From positions 1-40,986 of the forward strand of contig CALLML010000037.1 in the NCBI GenBank assembly GCA_938005705.1: a stretch of DNA of 40,986 bases, given 5' to 3'. Under the pieces are notes generated by a model. The model had not been told where the DNA came from, searched no databases, and worked only from the letters and a program-made list of their open reading frames with translations. The position numbers and the translations under genes were made by a program. This document shows positions 1 through 7,586 of this stretch, one piece after another; the first letter of the stretch is position 1, and every line of letters starts with the position of its first letter. This DNA is from an uncultured bacterium (GTDB lineage Bacteria; Verrucomicrobiota; Kiritimatiellia; PWTM01).

Positions 1-1
1 G

Positions 2-787
2 ACCACCGTAGGCATCGACGAGACCTCGCGCGCCAGAGGGCACGATTATATCAGCGTTTTCACCGACAGGAGTCCGGCGTCGCCCCGGCGCGTGATCTTC
101 GCATGCGCGGGTCGGGACGCGGACGCGGTGCGGCTTTTCGCCCAGGACTTGCAGGCGCATCCGGGCGCCCCCGAAAAGGTAACCGACGTCTGTTGCGACA
201 TGTCCAAAGCGTACCTCCGCGGGGTGACCGACCACCTGCCGCGCGCGGCGATCACGTTCGATCGCTTCCATATCATGAAATGGGCGGGGGACGCCATCGA
301 TCAGGTCCGACGGGCGGAAGTCGCGGAACGCCCAGAGTTGAAGAAGACCCGGTACTTGTGGTTGAGAAACGCCTGGCACGGTCTACCCCCCGGCCCGAAA
401 GCGCGATGGGAGCAAGTCCGCCGATTGCGCGGCCGGACCCATCGGGCCTGGATGCTCAAGACCGTCTTGCAGGACATTTTCGAGCACTCCAGCCCTGAGC
501 AGGGCCCCGAACTGCTGCAAAAATGGTGCGCGTGGGCCGCGCGATCCCGCCTGTCGCCGATGGTCGAGGTCGCGCGGACGTTGCGTCGGCACTGGCAGGG
601 AGTTGTACGATGGTTCCAATCTCGCATCGCCAACGGCGTCGTAGAGGCCATCAACGGACTGATCCAATCCGCCAAGCGGCGCGCCCGAGGATTCCGCTCC
701 GTTCGCAATCTCATCACGATGATCTATCTGCTCCTCGGCAAGCTGGACCTACAAGTGCCGTCCATCACTCCCGCGCCCGTCCCATGA
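2..787 (+). CDS. ISL3-family transposase, C-terminal part (5' end outside window)
   Basis: The reading frame is open from base 2, so the N-terminal zinc-finger/HTH part lies upstream of the window. About 261 residues are visible. They match the DDE catalytic core of ISL3-family transposases: the GIDE motif (first catalytic Asp at nt 17-19), the DMSKAY motif (second Asp at nt 197-199), and a C-terminal VVEAINGLIQ block (Glu at nt 644-646) followed by a basic RARGF stretch. All three catalytic acidic residues are present, so the visible part looks intact. A GTG at 92 is only an internal codon and not the real start, because the GIDE motif lies upstream of it in the same frame. A candidate terminal inverted repeat follows the stop codon directly. 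The gene would catalyse cut-and-paste movement of its own element. Whether the full element is functional cannot be judged here. Confidence 0.88.
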   Translation, partial: TTVGIDETSRARGHDYISVFTDRSPASPRRVIFACAGRDADAVRLFAQDLQAHPGAPEKVTDVCCDMSKAYLRGVTDHLPRAAITFDRFHIMKWAGDAIDQVRRAEVAERPELKKTRYLWLRNAWHGLPPGPKARWEQVRRLRGRTHRAWMLKTVLQDIFEHSSPEQGPELLQKWCAWAARSRLSPMVEVARTLRRHWQGVVRWFQSRIANGVVEAINGLIQSAKRRARGFRSVRNLITMIYLLLGKLDLQVPSITPAPVP

Positions 788-790
788 GCT

Positions 791-814
791 ACCCACACAA
801 AACAGCGAAGAGGC
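791..814. repeat. Probable right terminal inverted repeat of the ISL3 element
   Basis: Just after the transposase stop codon, the reverse strand reads GCCTCTTCGC then TGTTTTGTGT. This resembles the GGCTCTTC-N-TTTT start typical of ISL3-family ends. The element would therefore end at about 814. The partner left repeat and the expected 8-bp target duplication lie outside the window or cannot be verified, so this rests on resemblance to the family only. Confidence 0.5.
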
Positions 815-920
815 GTCAAGTCTGGCCTCATTCTCCGCATAGCCGGCATATCCTTGTCAGGGGCAGCTCCCCTCCGGATTCTCCGCTTCACGCTTCCAAT
901 GGTCGGCGTGCGTATCTCGA

Positions 921-947
921 TTCCCCGCCAGAGAAAGCCGCGGGGAA
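921..947 (-). terminator. GC-rich stem-loop after the queuosine-precursor transporter gene
   Basis: TTCCCCGC (921-928) and GCGGGGAA (940-947) form an 8-bp perfect stem with an 11-nt loop, 7 nt beyond the stop codon of the minus-strand transporter gene. The position fits transcription termination or 3'-end protection. No U-tract follows on the minus strand, so it is not a classical intrinsic terminator. Confidence 0.35.
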
Positions 948-953
948 GAAGCT

Positions 954-1649
954 CTATTCGAATGTTTCCGGGTCGCGGACCATGTACACGAGCGGGATGC
1001 TCACAACCGTCACCGCCATTTTGACCGCGACATTGAAGACGAAAATCTCCCAAACCGTCTTCCAAGGCAGGTCCCATCCAAACGCGCCCGCCGCAAAGAC
1101 CAGCGAATCCAGCGGGATGGCGACGCCGTTGCTGATGAGCGTGCGGAGCCACTGATGACGACGGGTGACGCGCGTGACAAACCACTGAAACACCTCCGTG
1201 TTGGCCATCTGGCTGGCCACCTCCGCCACGATCGAGGCCAGGACGATCCGCAACAGCCGCTGATCCAGCGCGAAAATGGTGCGGAACGCCTCCCCCTGAC
1301 CCCAGGACGGATCGCTGGGCGCCAACGCGCAGATCAGAAGGTATCCGGCCATGAACAAATTGATCACCGCCGCCATGACAATCAATAGCCGCGTCGCCGC
1401 TCGCCCGATCACCTTGTGCGCCATGTCCCGCAGCGTAAAGGTGATCGGATAGATGAAGGTGCCCATATCCACGGCCAGACCCGCCACTACGCCGATTTTC
1501 AGGCTCGCCACGTCCGCCAGCATTTGGGCCGCGATATAGGCCGAAACAACCATGACGATGGCAAAATGGGGATTTAACCCGCCACGGCGGGAAGCGGACG
1601 CCATCTCCGTTGACGCCACAGGAATTGAACCGGAACCCGAAACCTTCAC
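954..1649 (-). CDS. yhhQ: Queuosine precursor transporter, VUT/YhhQ family (COG1738)
   Basis: This 231-residue polytopic inner-membrane protein is of usual family length. It carries the family signature around the YPITFTLRDMAHKV segment after the second membrane helix, and the C-terminal block with NTEVFQWF and ISN. Family members import the queuosine precursors preQ0 or preQ1 for tRNA modification. The start is a GTG (1649-1647) with TAGGAG 8 nt upstream, which supports this choice; the first 25 residues are polar and precede the first helix. No other queuosine genes are in view and no preQ1-riboswitch-like leader was recognised. A perfect GC-rich inverted repeat lies about 70 bp upstream. 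It is a single-gene unit next to the IS element. Confidence 0.85.
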   Translation of the reverse strand: MKVSGSGSIPVASTEMASASRRGGLNPHFAIVMVVSAYIAAQMLADVASLKIGVVAGLAVDMGTFIYPITFTLRDMAHKVIGRAATRLLIVMAAVINLFMAGYLLICALAPSDPSWGQGEAFRTIFALDQRLLRIVLASIVAEVASQMANTEVFQWFVTRVTRRHQWLRTLISNGVAIPLDSLVFAAGAFGWDLPWKTVWEIFVFNVAVKMAVTVVSIPLVYMVRDPETFE

Positions 1650-1718
1650 GTGAATGCTCCTATCGTCCTGATTCGTATCCTTCAGTGAAATACTAAGTCT
1701 TTACATGCTCGTTCCCGC

Positions 1719-1738
1719 GGCGCGAGCCAGCTCGCGCC
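1719..1738. repeat. Perfect 8-bp-arm inverted repeat upstream of yhhQ
   Basis: GGCGCGAG, a 4-nt loop CCAG, then CTCGCGCC form a perfect stem. It lies between the yhhQ start and the end of the TPR-protein gene, and no run of T follows on either strand. It could be a REP-like interspersed palindrome, a transcript-end structure for the TPR gene, or a protein-binding site. No second copy was seen in this window. Confidence 0.55.
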
Positions 1739-1829
1739 CTACGCCCGAAGAATGCAAGGCCTCCGCGTGCTGACACCGCGACACCCTAAAGAAACGAGTA
1801 TGCCAGGATAATGATGAAACGCCCCCGTA

Positions 1830-2303
1830 TCAATCCACGGACTGCGAACGGGCTTCCGCAAGAAGAGGTCGATACCGCGGATGATCGGCGTATCGCGCAA
1901 TTTCCGCTCGCGACATCGCGCGCAGCACGGCCCGCGCATCCAGCAACATCCATTCGTGGAGCGCGTCAAACAGCTCATCGTCCCGCTCGCCGCCGGCGAG
2001 CGCGATGGTGAGATGCTCCCGGCATTCGTTGTCGAACGGATCGAGTTCCAATGCGCGCCTCCCCGCCTCGATGGCGTGTGCCCACCGTTTCGCTTCGGTC
2101 AGCGCTCGGGCGAAACGACGCCAATCTTCCGCGCCTGCGCCCGGCGCTGCCGCGGCCCGATGCAATTCATCCAACGTTGCCGGCGAGGATTCCAGATCCC
2201 GCCCCCGTCCCTGGCGCGCCCCTTGAGCGAGCAAAACCGTGCTGCCCGCGGCGCCAATCGCCAGCCAAATCGCGGGCCCGCGTCTTGTATGCTTGATTGC
2301 CAT
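1830..2303 (-). CDS. Small TPR-like protein with N-terminal membrane anchor
   Basis: This is a 157-residue protein. Residues 10-27 form a hydrophobic segment after a basic start (KHTRRG), giving a signal anchor or uncleaved signal peptide. The middle (about residues 55-95) contains a tetratricopeptide-like helix pair, with WRRFARALTEAKRWAHAIEA and a following ALELDPFDNE, the usual end-of-TPR pattern. The rest is acidic and helical. TPR segments mediate protein contacts; no specific role can be assigned. The gene diverges from the GH10 fusion gene with only 24 bp between the two ATGs. Either the two share a very compact promoter region or one promoter lies inside the other gene. No clear ribosome binding site is visible. 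Confidence 0.6.
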   Translation of the reverse strand: MAIKHTRRGPAIWLAIGAAGSTVLLAQGARQGRGRDLESSPATLDELHRAAAAPGAGAEDWRRFARALTEAKRWAHAIEAGRRALELDPFDNECREHLTIALAGGERDDELFDALHEWMLLDARAVLRAMSRAEIARYADHPRYRPLLAEARSQSVD

Positions 2304-2327
2304 GGTGTCTTAACATACACAAAAAGT

Positions 2328-5300
2328 ATGGCCGGCCGCCATAACGATATAAAAGCAGCCTCCCCGCCCTTGTGGATCATCTGCGTGATCATCGCCGCGG
2401 TTCAAATCTCATGGGCGGGCTATGCGTTCGGTGTCGGCAACCAGTCCATTCAGATCCCCTTTCTTCTGCATTTGCGGGATCCTTCGCTTTTTGCCTCCGA
2501 TGATCTGATCTCGACGCTGCCGGCCTACCCCGGCCTCTTTTTCCCTATCCTCGCGCGGTTACTCCCGTCCTTTTGGCCGATCGAAACCGTCTATCGCCTT
2601 CTCCATTTCGTGGTTACCTGGGCCACACTGCTGGGGGGCGCACGGTTGGCGGCGGGTCTCAGCGGGCGGCGATGCGCGGGTGTCGTCATGGCGCTGCTTA
2701 TGGCCGCAGGCCACCATCGGGGCCTGGCCGAATCCGGTCTCTACGCGCTGGGATTCACCCACACCGGCATCGCCATCGCCCTGGGGCTGATCGCTCTCTC
2801 GCTGGCGGTGCAAGGCCGAGCCGTTCCGGCATTTCTCGTTGCGGGCATGCTTCTGCACATCCATGCGATGCACGGCGCCTTCATCGGGCTTATGCTGGGT
2901 GCCTGGAGCCTCGCCGCCTGGCCGCGGCTCGGCACGCAGCGTATCCTCTTCGCCTGGGCCACCGGCTTGGCGCTGGCGTTGCCCGCAGTCGCCGGCGTGC
3001 CCGAAACCGGCGGTAGTTTCGACGCCGCCTGGCTGCGTCTGGTCCGCAACCGCTCCGCCCATCATGTTTTTCCATCCGAATGGTGGCGAGCCGGAGATCC
3101 TCAGATTCCACGCCTCGCCGTCCTGGGCGGACTCGCCGCGCTCGCATGGAGTGTGCGGACGCCCTGCCGGCGAGGTGAAACATGGGCGCTTGTCGCCGTC
3201 CCGATCCTTGTGGGGCTTGCCGGATGGTGGTTCGCCGAGGTCCATCCTGTCCCGATCATCGTCCGCCTTCAACTCCTCCGCTCATCCGTCTTTCTGGCGG
3301 CTCTTCTGTTGGCGATCACCGCCGGCGCGCTCGACGCCGCATTTCGCTATGGCATGGTTTTGCTCCGCCGGCGCGCATTCTCGAAAGGCGCCTTCACCTT
3401 ATTCGCGTCGGCAGCCACGGGCGCCGTCCTCGCCCTGCCCGCATTCGCCGACGCCCGCGCGGCGATCATGGCGGGCCTCGCCTTCCTCCTTCTGTCCGCC
3501 GGACGCCTGAGCACGCCCGCCGCGGCGACGGTCGCCCTGGCCGGGCTCGCGCACACTTTAGGCGCGGTGCGGTTGGGCCTGCCGTGGTTCGCCATCCCCC
3601 GCGGCGGCTGGCTCCAAGGCGCGAGTGGAACCGCGCCGATAGCGGCCCTGAGTTCGGCGGCCATCGGAATGCTGCTGAGCTGCGCCTTCGTGCGCGCCGG
3701 GCGCCGAACCGCCGCCGTCGCTATCGGTGTGCTTCTCGCGTTGTACCTGGGATTAGATGACCTTGTCGCGCCGGATCGCCCCGCGTTTGTTGGAAATGAC
3801 TGGATCGACATTCAACGCATCACCGCTCAACGAACGCCTCTCGACGCCCGTATTCTGACCCCTACCGTGCCCGGCGGTTTTCGCATTCATTCCCGCCGCG
3901 CCGTCGTCGCCGAATGGCGCGACGGTACCCAGCAATTTTTCGACCCGGCCTTCGCCGAACGCTGGTGGCGGCGAATGGAACGCATTCGCCACAACGCCGG
4001 TAACCGAGCAGGCGGCGATCTCGCCGACTTGCCCGAAGAAGAAATCCTTCGCATCGCCGAGGAAGAAGGCGCCGACTTCGTCGTGTTGCCGACGCATCGG
4101 GACGCCCAGTTGCTCGAAATCGCCCGTAACGCGACCTGGGCCCTTTACCGCGCCGCACCGAAGCCTCCTCCGCCCCCAGACGCCATCGCAGCACCCGACA
4201 TTGTCTGGGCCGAGCAAGAGCGCTTTCTACGGGAGGTCGTCTGGCCCAACATCGAACGATACCGACAGCGCGATCTGACGCTGCGGCTGCTGGACGAAAG
4301 TGGGCGCCCGCTCACCGATGTAACTGTCCGAATTCGGCAGATCAAGCACCTGTTCGGATTTGGCTCCTCCCTGCCGCATTTTCATCCGCCGGCTGGTATA
4401 GGTCGCGGTTTTCGCGCCCCGTTGGTGGACCCACGCCAACTCCCCCTGTTTCTCGATCTCTTCAACTATTCCGTCATCAGCTTTTCGGGTAAATGGGAAA
4501 ATATCGAACCGGAACGCGGAAAACCCGACTATCGCGATTTGGACGCCTATATCGAGTGGTGTCACCAGCACGGCGTTGCTGTCGAGTTTCATTTCGTCAC
4601 GGGCTATCCGCCCGCCTGGTTGAAGGATTTGCCGCTGGAAGAACAACGGGCGGAGCTGCTTCGTCACGCCAACGCCCTGATCGACCGCTATGGCGATCGC
4701 GTCGCTGCCTGGCAAATCGTCAATGAACGAGTCCTGCTTCCGTTCGCGCCCGATGTGTTTCGTCTGTTTCGCGAACGACTGCCCCACGTTCCCCTCGGTG
4801 TCAGCAACTGTTCGCGATTCTATTCCGAGCGCACAGGCGCCGCGCGGCGCGAGGAAATGCTCAACGGCTGGCGCGAGATCGAATGGTTGCGCGGCCAAGG
4901 TGTGGAACCGGACTACTTCGGCTACCACGGCCACCGCCCCTTCCAACTCTGGGCCGACTTGCGCAATGTATATGAGGCCTTCGACGAATTTCAGAAAATG
5001 GGCCTGCGCGTGCGCTTGACCGAGTTCGGCATCAGCCCCCTCGGCCCTATCATCGGCCCCGTGCGCCGCGGCGTCTGGACGCCCGAATTACAGGCCGAGT
5101 ATTACCGCCTGATCTATCTGACCGCGTTCAGTCATCCGGCCGTGGACGCCGTCAACATTTGGGGCATCGAACCGCGCACCTGGATGGCCGGCGCAGGCCT
5201 GCTGGATGCCGAATTCCGTCCCAAACCGGCCTACGAGGCTTTGCGAAAGCTCATCCGCGACGAGTTAACAACCGCCCTCGCCCGCCGCATCCCCTTGGAC

Positions 5301-5462
5301 GGTGTCGTCCGTTTTCGGGGCTTTTACGGCGATTATCACATCGAGCTCGACCAGGATCGCCTCCGAGCCTCCGGCACCTTTCATCTTCGCCCCGACACGC
5401 CTGCCGAAATCACGGTGCGTCTTCAGGCCGACGGACATTTGGCGATTGCCCCCTCGCCATAA
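2328..5462 (+). CDS. Polytopic membrane protein (DUF6798-like) fused to a GH10 endo-beta-1,4-xylanase-type domain
   Basis: This is a 1044-residue protein. Residues 15 to about 480 hold roughly ten hydrophobic segments, including a GNQSIQIPFLLHLRDP motif that I associate with DUF6798 membrane proteins. A soluble section (about 490-605) follows with GGFRIHSRRAVVAEWRDGT, also typical of that family. A proline-rich linker lies near 611-617. Residues about 626-980 form a GH10 module: a leading beta-domain (RQRDLTLRLLDESGRPL), then the barrel. The catalytic acid/base is in WQIVNE (E800) and the nucleophile in RLTEFGI (E899), so both glutamates are kept. GH10 enzymes cleave xylan or related beta-1,4 glycans. 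The ATG at 2328 was chosen because upstream in-frame starts run into the divergent TPR gene. No stop codon or frame change separates the halves. The side of the membrane that holds the GH10 domain is unknown. Confidence 0.8.
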   Translation: MAGRHNDIKAASPPLWIICVIIAAVQISWAGYAFGVGNQSIQIPFLLHLRDPSLFASDDLISTLPAYPGLFFPILARLLPSFWPIETVYRLLHFVVTWATLLGGARLAAGLSGRRCAGVVMALLMAAGHHRGLAESGLYALGFTHTGIAIALGLIALSLAVQGRAVPAFLVAGMLLHIHAMHGAFIGLMLGAWSLAAWPRLGTQRILFAWATGLALALPAVAGVPETGGSFDAAWLRLVRNRSAHHVFPSEWWRAGDPQIPRLAVLGGLAALAWSVRTPCRRGETWALVAVPILVGLAGWWFAEVHPVPIIVRLQLLRSSVFLAALLLAITAGALDAAFRYGMVLLRRRAFSKGAFTLFASAATGAVLALPAFADARAAIMAGLAFLLLSAGRLSTPAAATVALAGLAHTLGAVRLGLPWFAIPRGGWLQGASGTAPIAALSSAAIGMLLSCAFVRAGRRTAAVAIGVLLALYLGLDDLVAPDRPAFVGNDWIDIQRITAQRTPLDARILTPTVPGGFRIHSRRAVVAEWRDGTQQFFDPAFAERWWRRMERIRHNAGNRAGGDLADLPEEEILRIAEEEGADFVVLPTHRDAQLLEIARNATWALYRAAPKPPPPPDAIAAPDIVWAEQERFLREVVWPNIERYRQRDLTLRLLDESGRPLTDVTVRIRQIKHLFGFGSSLPHFHPPAGIGRGFRAPLVDPRQLPLFLDLFNYSVISFSGKWENIEPERGKPDYRDLDAYIEWCHQHGVAVEFHFVTGYPPAWLKDLPLEEQRAELLRHANALIDRYGDRVAAWQIVNERVLLPFAPDVFRLFRERLPHVPLGVSNCSRFYSERTGAARREEMLNGWREIEWLRGQGVEPDYFGYHGHRPFQLWADLRNVYEAFDEFQKMGLRVRLTEFGISPLGPIIGPVRRGVWTPELQAEYYRLIYLTAFSHPAVDAVNIWGIEPRTWMAGAGLLDAEFRPKPAYEALRKLIRDELTTALARRIPLDGVVRFRGFYGDYHIELDQDRLRASGTFHLRPDTPAEITVRLQADGHLAIAPSP

Positions 5463-5504
5463 GAAAGTGCACTCTTCCGAACGCACCGGTATAGTGGACG
5501 CATA

Positions 5505-6005
5505 TTGAAGGCCGGACAGAACATCATCCTGATCGGTATGCCGGGCGTGGGCAAGAGCACCGTTGGCGTGCTCCTCGCCAAGGCGGCCCAGCGGCAGTTC
5601 CTCGATACCGATCTGGTCCTGCAGGCCCGCGCTGGTCGCACCTTGCAGGAGGTCATTGACCAGGACGGTCTGGAGGCGTTTCTTCGGCTCGAAGAGCAAT
5701 GCATCCTGTCGCTGGACCTTACCGACCACGTCATCGCCACCGGCGGCAGCGTCATCTACTCCGAACCGGCCATGCGGCATCTCAAAGAAACCGGACTGGT
5801 GATTCATCTCGACCTTCCGATTTTCCTGCTCGAACAGCGCCTCTCGAACCTGGATGTCCGCGGCGTCGTCATGCCGCCGGGATGGACGCTTTCCCGGCTT
5901 GCGCAGCAACGATTGCCGCTGTATCGGCGGTGGGCGGATTTCACGGTGGATGGCGCCGGCAAGACGCAGGACCAAATCGTAGCGGAAATCCTACGCCGCC
6001 TCTAA
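5505..6005 (+). CDS. aroK: Shikimate kinase
   Basis: This 166-residue protein phosphorylates shikimate with ATP in the cytoplasmic chorismate pathway. Visible features are the P-loop GMPGVGKST (about residues 11-19), the FLDTD shikimate/Mg site, the ATGGS motif near residue 80, and the lid and adenine-binding part ending in RLPLYRRWADFTV. Length is normal for the family. The start is a TTG at 5505, the only initiator that keeps the first beta strand (QNIILIG) before the P-loop. A TATAGT hexamer ends 9 nt before this TTG, but no good -35 was found. Spacing from the GH10 gene is 42 bp, so co-transcription is possible. The gene is convergent with lpdA, and the intervening 183 bp hold five phased palindromes. 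Confidence 0.9.
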   Translation: MKAGQNIILIGMPGVGKSTVGVLLAKAAQRQFLDTDLVLQARAGRTLQEVIDQDGLEAFLRLEEQCILSLDLTDHVIATGGSVIYSEPAMRHLKETGLVIHLDLPIFLLEQRLSNLDVRGVVMPPGWTLSRLAQQRLPLYRRWADFTVDGAGKTQDQIVAEILRRL

Positions 6006-6028
6006 AGCCTGTTGGCGCGACGCATATA

Positions 6029-6170
6029 TTCCAAGCCTTGGAAGAAGATCGTCCAAAATTTTCCAAGGATTGGAAAAAACGACCTCAAATTTTCCAAGGC
6101 TTGGAAGAAAACGGCCCCGGTTTTTCCAAGGCTTGGAAAACCTTCCGTGAGATTTTTCCAAGGCTTGGAA
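6029..6170. repeat. Array of five 15-bp palindromes phased at 31-32 bp (array A)
   Basis: The copies start at 6029, 6061, 6092, 6124 and 6156, a step of 32, 31, 32 and 32 bp. Their sequences are TTCCAAGCCTTGGAA, TTCCAAGGATTGGAA and three times TTCCAAGGCTTGGAA. Four of the five are perfect 7-bp arms around one central base; copies 4 and 5 extend to 9-bp arms by flanking T and A. The 16-17-nt spacers share no sequence, so this is a set of regularly spaced sites and not a tandem duplication. The array fills the space between convergent aroK and lpdA. The same motif with the same step occurs at 38326-38372. The function is unknown; possibilities are a cooperative protein-binding array or a transcription boundary. 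Confidence 0.9.
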
Positions 6171-6188
6171 AACGGCGGGAAGAGCCTA

Positions 6189-7586
6189 CTATTTTTTTCG
6201 TGGCGGGGGCAGATGAATCGCGTTGCCATGCGCCGCATGAGCCGCTTCCATCCAGGCCTCCGCAAAAGTCGGATGCGCGTGGATGGTCCGCCCCAGTTCC
6301 GTCGCGGTCAACTCCGCCCGTACCGCAACGCCCGCCTCCGCAATCAGTTCCGTCGCGTGCGGACCGACCGCCTGGGCGCCGAGCAACTGGTCTGTCTCGG
6401 CGTCCACGATCCATTTGACGAATCCGGTGGTGGCCCCCGCGGCCTTCGCCTTGCCGAGCGCCAGGAACGGAAAACGCCCCACCCGCACGGTCCGCCCCGT
6501 GCGGCGGGCCTCCTCTTCCGTCATTCCCGCCACCGCCACCTCAGGCATGGTGAAAATCACGCCGGGAATAATCGTCTCGTTCGGTTTGGGCTGCCCGCCC
6601 GTGGCATCTTCGGCGGCCACCACGCCCTGCGAGGTGGCCGCGTGCGCCAACATGCATTTGCCATTCACATCGCCGACAGCATAAATGTTCGCCGCGGAGG
6701 TGCGATTGCGCTCATCCGCGCGTATGAATCCACGCTCATCCGTTTCGACGCCGACGCGTTCCAAACCGAGTCCTTCGGTATAGGGCCGACGCCCCACAGC
6801 CGCGAGCAGCACGTCTGCGGTCACCTTCTCACCGCCGACCGTCGCCTCGATCCCTTCCGCCGTCTCGACGGCCGATTCCATCGCGTGGCCGGTCAGAATG
6901 CGGATGTTCAGCTCGCGCTCCATGTGCTTGCGCACCTCCGCGCGGGCGTCGGCGTCGAGCAACATCAGGATGTCTTCGAGCATCTCCACCAGCGTCACTT
7001 CCGCGCCGAGCGAGGCCGCCAGGCAGGCCAGCTCGCAACCGATGTAGCCGCCCCCCATGACCAACAGCCGTCGAGGCAGCTCACGTAACGCCAGAAACGC
7101 CTGGCTTTCCACGACCCGCGAACTTCGAGGAAGGGTTTTCGGGACGATCGAGGCCGACCCCGTGGCAAGAATGATCTTTGCCGTGCGCACACGCACCACG
7201 GCGCCGTCGTCCGGTCGAATCACGATCTGCCGGCGCGACTCCAAAGACGCCCGGCCCTTGAACACGGTCACACCATGGGCCTTGAGCAGCGAAGCCACGC
7301 CCTTTCGCAGCTCGCCGACGACGCGATCCTTGCGCTCCACCATCGCCGCGTAATCGGGCTCGACGGCGCCCACGTGGATACCGAACGTTGCCGCCCGCTT
7401 GATGTGTTCGTACAGATCCGCTCCGGCAATGAGGGCCTTGGTGGGAATGCATCCCCAGTTCAGGCAAGTACCGCCCAACGGCCCGAATTCGACCAGCGCG
7501 GTTTTGGCGCCGCGCCGCGCTGACGTGATCGCCCCCGGATAACCGGCCGGCCCACCGCCCACCACTACCACATCAAACTCGTCCAT
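6189..7586 (-). CDS. lpdA: Dihydrolipoyl dehydrogenase (E3) of the pyruvate dehydrogenase operon
   Basis: This 465-residue flavoprotein re-oxidises the dihydrolipoyl arm of E2 with NAD+. The FAD fold starts with GGGPAGY (10-16). The redox disulfide is C41/C46 in GGTCLNWGC. The NAD fold has GGGYIGCE, the second FAD contact is in YAVGDVNG, and the C-terminal dimer domain carries the catalytic HAHPTFAE (His-Glu pair). All key residues are present and the length is normal. The start overlaps the E2 gene by 22 bp, with a GGAGG site inside the E2 end, so translation is likely coupled. It is the last gene of the four-gene unit. Confidence 0.94.
   Translation of the reverse strand: MDEFDVVVVGGGPAGYPGAITSARRGAKTALVEFGPLGGTCLNWGCIPTKALIAGADLYEHIKRAATFGIHVGAVEPDYAAMVERKDRVVGELRKGVASLLKAHGVTVFKGRASLESRRQIVIRPDDGAVVRVRTAKIILATGSASIVPKTLPRSSRVVESQAFLALRELPRRLLVMGGGYIGCELACLAASLGAEVTLVEMLEDILMLLDADARAEVRKHMERELNIRILTGHAMESAVETAEGIEATVGGEKVTADVLLAAVGRRPYTEGLGLERVGVETDERGFIRADERNRTSAANIYAVGDVNGKCMLAHAATSQGVVAAEDATGGQPKPNETIIPGVIFTMPEVAVAGMTEEEARRTGRTVRVGRFPFLALGKAKAAGATTGFVKWIVDAETDQLLGAQAVGPHATELIAEAGVAVRAELTATELGRTIHAHPTFAEAWMEAAHAAHGNAIHLPPPRKK

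Noticed and set aside
1719-1738. Intrinsic terminator
   Set aside because: No T-run follows the stem on either strand.
1650-1829. preQ1 riboswitch before yhhQ
   Set aside because: No preQ1-I, -II or -III pattern was seen; only a GC hairpin and AT-rich sequence are present.
1881-2327. N-terminal extension of the membrane-GH10 protein
   Set aside because: It is the antisense of the TPR gene, is Arg-rich, and precedes a normal first membrane helix after the ATG at 2328.
2559-3272. 237-codon minus-strand ORF opposite the membrane-GH10 gene
   Set aside because: Low-complexity Gly/Arg/Glu translation antisense to membrane helices.
6029-6170. Phased palindromes as a CRISPR array
   Set aside because: The repeat is only 15 bp and fully palindromic, spacers are 16-17 nt and end in T-rich or A-rich bases, and no cas gene is in the window.
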